Origin: Chromatiales bacterium
GTDB taxonomy: Bacteria > Pseudomonadota > Gammaproteobacteria > Thiohalomonadales > Thiohalomonadaceae
Reading direction: 5' to 3'
Length of the DNA: 41,712 nucleotides
Assembly: GCA_003251535.1 (NCBI GenBank)
Contig: QKFD01000006.1
Coordinates: 1-41,712 of the forward strand
A program made the position numbers and the translations under genes. Positions 38,103 through 41,712 of the stretch are shown piece after piece. Every line of letters begins with the position of its first letter. Position 1 is the first letter of the stretch. The notes beneath the pieces were generated by a model, which did not search any database, had not been told where the DNA came from, and worked only from the letters and a program-made list of their open reading frames with translations.

Positions 38103-38660
38103 CGGTGACCTCCATGGATGAGTAAAAAACCGACCGGTGGTGCCTGTCCGAGCCGTCTCCGCGCATCCGCGGAGACGGCCCAAGCATCTGGGAAACAGGG
38201 AGATGGCCACCCCGCAGGGACAGAACACAGGGGGCAACGTGCCGCCCAAAGGGTCGCCGGCGAGCGGCAACCCCAGCCGGGGCAGCGGGGTAGAGAGAGG
38301 CAACAGGGGGCGGCAGTGGAGAACACCCACACACCGCTAAATGGGAAAATTGCTGACTAGAAAGGCGTGGCGCAACCCACCCGGCGCTACTCAGTGACCG
38401 AGCTGGCGACAGGGCGGTCGCCGACGTACTCCTCAGCTTCCCTAGCCTTTGCACGATATCCCCATCCATGGATTCTTAAGAGGTACATAAGGGTACCCCT
38501 ATTTGATGACGGGGCAATCACTTCAAAGGGGTAAGTGGCCACTTTGTGAAGAGGATGGGAGGCTTGTCACCCTTTTTGCGCCCCCTACCCCGGCCCAGGG
38601 GGGGCCAAGGCCCACGGGCCAGCGGCGCTCCACCGTAGACGGCTCAGCGGCAAAGAGCCC
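38103..38660. promoter_or_regulatory. intergenic region upstream of the nonahaem cytochrome gene
   Basis: About 560 bp with no supported gene. A perfect 12-bp palindrome AAGTGGCCACTT lies at 38533-38544, inside a larger imperfect repeat (CTTCAAAG at 38521-38528, CTTTGTGAAG at 38542-38551). A GGGTACCC palindrome is near 38493. These could be operators for the cytochrome gene or the 3' end structure of the neighbouring membrane gene; neither is proven. Confidence 0.3.
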
Positions 38661-39077
38661 TCAGACCACCTCCGGGCGATGGCGGCCGCAACGCAGCACC
38701 AGATAGCCGCGCACCACACCCGGGGCGTGGGCAATCCATCCAGAGAGCAAGATCAACAAGATGAATAGCGCCTCGCGCCAGGCAGGCCAGAGTAGTGTGG
38801 AGGCCAGCAGCACCAGCTTAATGACGATGATCGCCCCCTTGAGGCGACACAACCACTGCGCCTCTGACCAGAGATAGAGCAGCACCAGCAACACGCCACT
38901 GCCCACGGTCAGATACCAGAACGGCAGCCACCGGGCCTCCTCCACCCCAAACAGGAACCCCCCGCCGATCCCCGCCACCCCCACCAGATGGCCACAGCGT
39001 AGGGCGATATTGACCCAGCGCTGACCGGGAAAGAGACGGGGCCCGCTGGCCTGCTGCACATTGATCGACGGCTTCAT
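38661..39077 (-). CDS. small inner-membrane protein, unknown function
   Basis: A 138-residue protein with about four predicted membrane segments (GHLVGVAGIGGGFLFGV, FWYLTVGSGVLLVLLYLW, AIIVIKLVLLASTLLW, ALFILLILLSGWIAHA) and a basic C-terminus (RCGRHRPEVV). I do not recognise the family. ATG at 39077 has GAGG about 5 nt upstream; a GTG at 39101 would add eight residues. It stands alone, transcribed toward the cytochrome gene's upstream region. Confidence 0.7.
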   Translation of the reverse strand: MKPSINVQQASGPRLFPGQRWVNIALRCGHLVGVAGIGGGFLFGVEEARWLPFWYLTVGSGVLLVLLYLWSEAQWLCRLKGAIIVIKLVLLASTLLWPAWREALFILLILLSGWIAHAPGVVRGYLVLRCGRHRPEVV

Positions 39078-39366
39078 CTCGGCCTCATCCCACCCTGTCA
39101 CTGGCCTTACCCGGGACCTCCCCGGCGCCTAGCCCACCAAGAGGTGCGGTTTATAGGCCGCAATGCCGGGATAAACAACCGTAGATCGAGCCAGCGCAGA
39201 GGCACAACGGCCTACCACCACCATCACCGAGGGCCGCCAGGCGCAACGCCTCAACCACCATGCCGGATAAAAGAGGCGTGCCACGGTGGGGCTCAGCGAG
39301 GGACATGGCGCCAACCCCGCCCCTACCTTCACCCTAACCCCCGCACATAGATAAACCACAAGAGCG

Positions 39367-40026
39367 CTACCGATCGGCAACACCTGAGGCATGAATTGCC
39401 GCCAAGGCCACCATCTCATCGACTATCGCTTCGCGCTTTAGCACGCACGCCGACGCGCCGTAATACAACACATTTTCCATGCCCCTGAAATCATCATACT
39501 CACTCGCCAAAGCGCGAAACAGGCTGACGCCAGTCATATCATTTAAATCCACCGCCCCCGAGGCCAACACTAACCCTATCGTTTTAGCCCCCTCATAGGG
39601 TTCCAGGTGGCCCTCAACAATGCGCTGACAGTAATACCCCATCAACGCAAGCGCTGCCGCCTGCGGCGACGGCGGCCCGCCCACATGGGGCGAACGCAAA
39701 AACAGTTCAAGATCAGACCCGCGCCCCCGACCCCAAAACACCCAATCCATCAGGGCATCACATTCATATCCATCCGCAAGCAACGCCTGCGCAATATCCG
39801 CCACCTCCCCATCCAACAAGGCATCAAAATATACCCTTGCAGACAAAAGCGCGATCCGGTGTTCCTTTTTCAACTTTGGATGCCGCCACTTATTCCATTG
39901 CCCCCCAATGAAGGCAGACCCATGACCAAGACAGATCTCACAACCGCCCGGACACCCTTTGAGATAAATCCAGCCACCGTCAATTGGATGAGCACGCACC
40001 CCTCGCCCTGCCCGCCGCAGGGGCAC
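39367..40026 (-). CDS. hypothetical protein, orphan, lower GC
   Basis: Up to 219 residues from GTG at 40026; the true start is uncertain (a GTG at 39999 is equally possible) because the 5' end lies in short repeats. It has a Cys-containing start (GCPGGCEICLGHG) and a helical body (ARVYFDALLDGEVADIAQALLADGY, ALALMGYYCQRIVEGHLEPY, ALASEYDDFRGMENVLYYG). No family is recognised. Codon use is AT-richer than in the housekeeping genes, as for the next gene, suggesting acquisition by transfer. Located between a membrane gene and the REP/CRISPR region. Confidence 0.5.
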   Translation of the reverse strand: MPLRRAGRGVRAHPIDGGWIYLKGCPGGCEICLGHGSAFIGGQWNKWRHPKLKKEHRIALLSARVYFDALLDGEVADIAQALLADGYECDALMDWVFWGRGRGSDLELFLRSPHVGGPPSPQAAALALMGYYCQRIVEGHLEPYEGAKTIGLVLASGAVDLNDMTGVSLFRALASEYDDFRGMENVLYYGASACVLKREAIVDEMVALAAIHASGVADR

Positions 40027-40118
40027 AACGATATCTCATTGCCATCAGCACGCCCCAGGCACAACAATTCAACGGCCGTGATTTACATAAAAAAGAGACC
40101 TGCCAGGATAAAGGATAT

Positions 40119-40211
40119 CGGGTTGCGCTGTGCTCACCCGACCTATATTTACCCGCAGGCAATCTAATTCGTGAAGGCGCCGCGTTGCGTATATTTGATG
40201 GGGACTTTAAC
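40119..40211. repeat. REP-associated 93-bp repeat, copy A
   Basis: Starts with a hairpin (CGGGTTGCGCTGTGCTCACCCG) and continues for 93 bp that align without gaps to copy B at 40360-40452; by hand count 64 of 93 positions match. Same orientation as copy B. Confidence 0.7.
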
Positions 40212-40218
40212 AAATGCC

Positions 40219-40248
40219 GTAGGTTGGGTGAGCGCAGCGTAACCCGAC
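40219..40248. repeat. REP-like palindrome, inverted copy C
   Basis: GTAGGTTGGGTGAGCGCAGC with a following GTAACCCGAC is the reverse complement of the hairpin of copies A and B with few changes. With copy A it forms an inverted REP pair about 100 bp apart (BIME-like). Confidence 0.7.
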
Positions 40249-40359
40249 AACCCCTCCGCAGGAGCACAACCGCATTCCACCGCCACCCACTACACCACCA
40301 GGCACAACGAGCAAACTACCGCATTCTATATGAAAGAGGCGTGCCAAGGTGGGGAATGT

Positions 40360-40452
40360 CGGGTTACGCTTCGCTAACCCGACCTACATTTGCCTGCGGG
40401 TGACCTGGTTTGTGAAGAAGCTGATTTGCGCGTCCTCGACTGGGGTTTTAAG
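40360..40452. repeat. REP-associated 93-bp repeat, copy B (overlaps 3' end of ankyrin-like gene)
   Basis: Starts with CGGGTTACGCTTCGCTAACC and matches copy A across 93 bp. It contains the stop codon and last ~26 codons of the ankyrin-like gene on the minus strand. Confidence 0.7.
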
Positions 40453-40880
40453 TGAAATTTCAGATGCTCTCGGGTGCGGCACAAGTTGGGCCAGCTATAG
40501 TCGTACTGTGAAAAATAGCGCCTGATGAACTCTTTCTTCTTCTGTGAAAGCCCCCATAGGGGGTTCCCCAATACGCCTTCCAGATCAATGCCTCGAATAT
40601 CGCCACCCAACTCTAATAGCCGGGTGACCATCTCGGTATGCCCGGCCTCAATGGCGTGGACAATCGCATACGCAGGAATGCGCGCCCCCAGTAAACGCAG
40701 GAGCGCCACCCCCTCCACATGATTCTCTACGGCCAGCCAGTGTAAAACTGTTTCGCCCAAACAATTCTTCTCTTCAAGGATGGCTCGTCGCTCGGAGACG
40801 ATACTGGGGACCTTTTCCGGCTCATTCAACACGGCATCAAGCAACCGGTAAAACTCATAATTACGTTCAATCGGATTCAT
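40374..40880 (-). CDS. ankyrin-repeat-like protein with repeat-derived C-terminus
   Basis: A 168-residue protein. Ankyrin-type pattern is visible: CLGETVLHWLAVENHVEGVALLRLLGARI, then YAIVHAIEAGHTEMVTRLLELGGDI (two repeats, TVLHWLA and HTEMV-LLLEL types). ATG at 40880 is chosen because the region further upstream, though open to 41123, reads into CRISPR repeats. The last ~26 residues (ending TRSPAGKCRSG) are encoded within REP-associated repeat copy B; copy A would encode a related IRLPAGKYRSG tail. Small stand-alone ankyrin proteins mediate protein contacts; target unknown. It lies about 135 bp from the array's distal end. Confidence 0.6.
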   Translation of the reverse strand: MNPIERNYEFYRLLDAVLNEPEKVPSIVSERRAILEEKNCLGETVLHWLAVENHVEGVALLRLLGARIPAYAIVHAIEAGHTEMVTRLLELGGDIRGIDLEGVLGNPLWGLSQKKKEFIRRYFSQYDYSWPNLCRTREHLKFHLKPQSRTRKSASSQTRSPAGKCRSG

Positions 40881-41015
40881 TCTAAATAGCCCAAACCTGG
40901 GCTCGGGTGAGGTCGCCCTGCTCAATGGCGGCAGCAGCGAAGGCATGGCAGGAGGATAGGCACAGCACATATCCGCGCCCCCTTCATATGAATCGTGGAT
41001 AGCAACATAGCGACT

Positions 41016-41560
41016 CAGTTCATCCCCGCGCACGCGGGGAACACGAGAGACCCTTCTCGACGATGCGGTCGAGGGTCGGTTCATCCCCGCGCACGCGGGG
41101 AACACCCGCCAGTACATTTTCATGTTCCGCGCTCTATCGGTTCATCCCCGCGCACGCGGGGAACACGGGGCGCGCTGGCGCTGCTGCCCTCAGGCGAGCG
41201 GTTCATCCCCGCGCACGCGGGGAACACATAGTGCCCCACGAGGCCGAGATCGTGAGGGACGGTTCATCCCCGCGCACGCGGGGAACACTTCTTGGTCGAG
41301 GCAGACAGTCGATTGAACTCCGGTTCATCCCCGCGCACGCGGGGGATACGGTTCATCCCCGCGCACGCGGGGAACACTTGCGTGGCGCGTGATAATGCGG
41401 CGTCTGCGTCGGTTCATCCCCGCGCACGCGGGGAACACTCTGCCAGCGCCTTGGAGACCTGGGCCATGGGCGGTTCATCCCCGCGCACGCGGGGAACACG
41501 TGGCGTACCTCCGGAGCCGTGGGGCGGATCACGGTTCATCCCCGCGCACGCGGGGAACAC
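41016..41560 (-). CRISPR. type I-E CRISPR array, 10 repeats, 8 spacers
   Basis: Ten 29-nt repeats start at 41016, 41077, 41138, 41199, 41260, 41321, 41349, 41410, 41471 and 41532. In transcript sense (minus) the unit begins GTGTTCCCCGCGTGCG and ends GGGGATGAACCG, a type I-E (E. coli-like) repeat with a GC stem. Spacers are 32 nt, giving a strict 61-nt period, except that repeats at 41321 and 41349 follow with no spacer. The leftmost repeat has a G-to-A change at position 2 and the repeat at 41321 has an altered end (GGATAC for GAACAC). A mutated leftmost repeat suggests that end is oldest. No cas genes are in the window. Confidence 0.98.
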
Positions 41561-41712
41561 TCTTCCATTAACCTACTGTTCCATAAGGCCCTTTTTGGCC
41601 ACTAAAAATCTACCGAGCCCAACGCATTCTATCTCTAACCCGGCAAAAGGCCTACCAGCGTATCCGTCGGCGGCCAATCTACCCCCCACAAGCGGTGGAT
41701 TTATCTAGCAAA
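41561..41712 (-). promoter_or_regulatory. probable CRISPR leader
   Basis: 152 bp to the window edge, AT-richer than the array. Beside the first repeat it has AT-rich stretches including ACTAAAAATCTACC and a CCCTTTTTGGCC run. Its position next to the unmutated repeat end and opposite the degenerate repeat supports leader function, with transcription toward lower coordinates. No gene is seen in it. Confidence 0.6.

Larger units (their letters stand above)
40027..40373. other. gene-free stretch carrying REP-like palindromes
   Basis: About 350 bp without a supported gene. It holds two REP-like palindromic units (see separate entries) and several short copies of a GTTGTGCCCCTGCGG-like word (near 40015, 40060, 40258 and 40305). 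It seems to be a decayed repeat region. Confidence 0.5.

Noticed and set aside
40881-41123. N-terminal extension of the ankyrin-like gene into the array
   Set aside because: The added residues are encoded by CRISPR repeats and a spacer; the internal ATG at 40880 starts the coherent protein.
40995-41708. Plus-strand frames translating to repeated SSPRTRGT and HPRARGEH words
   Set aside because: These are CRISPR repeats read as protein, a common false annotation.

Overview
The window looks like chromosomal DNA of a GC-rich gammaproteobacterium with respiratory and sulfur-related metabolism. The gene families (RlmD, CysM, CysG, SerS, NagZ, an S-methyl-5'-thioinosine phosphorylase/phosphoribosyltransferase pair, DsrE-like and rhodanese proteins, multihaem cytochromes, an NAD-linked formate dehydrogenase and a [NiFe] hydrogenase) would fit a Chromatiales-like purple or colourless sulfur bacterium. 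No rRNA or tRNA is visible, so the taxonomy is inference.

Left part (1-5.1 kb): a minus-strand pair encodes an IPTL-CTERM surface protein and a collagen-like Gly-X-Y protein cut by the window edge. A phage-tail-collar protein follows on the plus strand, facing a DUF6916/GNAT pair on the minus strand. Next is a tight plus-strand cassette of an aspartyl/asparaginyl beta-hydroxylase-like enzyme, a Nif11-like small protein and a sulfotransferase, which looks like a peptide-modification unit. Housekeeping part (5-21 kb): purine/methylthioinosine salvage (mtnP-like, hpt-like), a DsrE-like protein, a DUF123 nuclease, an MscS channel, nagZ, an L,D-transpeptidase, a CYTH protein, a quinone oxidoreductase, a diguanylate cyclase with a globin-like N-terminus, rlmD, a PolB-like exonuclease, cysM, a stand-alone Hpt protein, an S24-like protein, a rhodanese, cysG and serS.

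Redox part (21-38 kb): first, a minus-strand operon of a tetrahaem cytochrome, a monohaem cytochrome and a lipoprotein with an alpha-carbonic-anhydrase fold that has lost all three zinc histidines. After a PQQ-type sugar dehydrogenase comes a plus-strand operon for an NAD-linked formate dehydrogenase (fused NuoE/NuoF-like diaphorase plus a FdsA-like molybdenum subunit) and an M28 peptidase. It converges, with one base between stop codons, on a minus-strand operon of a three-cluster [NiFe] hydrogenase small subunit, a large subunit and a maturation protease. The hydrogenase has no NAD(P)-linked subunits of its own here, so a soluble formate/NAD/H2 module is the main hypothesis of this report. 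An azoR/LysR divergent pair and a secreted nonahaem cytochrome with Ig-like domains follow.

Right end (38.6-41.7 kb): a small membrane protein, two lower-GC orphan genes (one ankyrin-like), a cluster of REP-like palindromes that supplies the 3' end of the ankyrin-like gene, and a type I-E CRISPR array of ten 29-nt repeats. The array reads toward lower coordinates from an AT-richer leader at the right edge, and one repeat pair in it has no spacer. No cas genes are visible; they would have to lie beyond the window.
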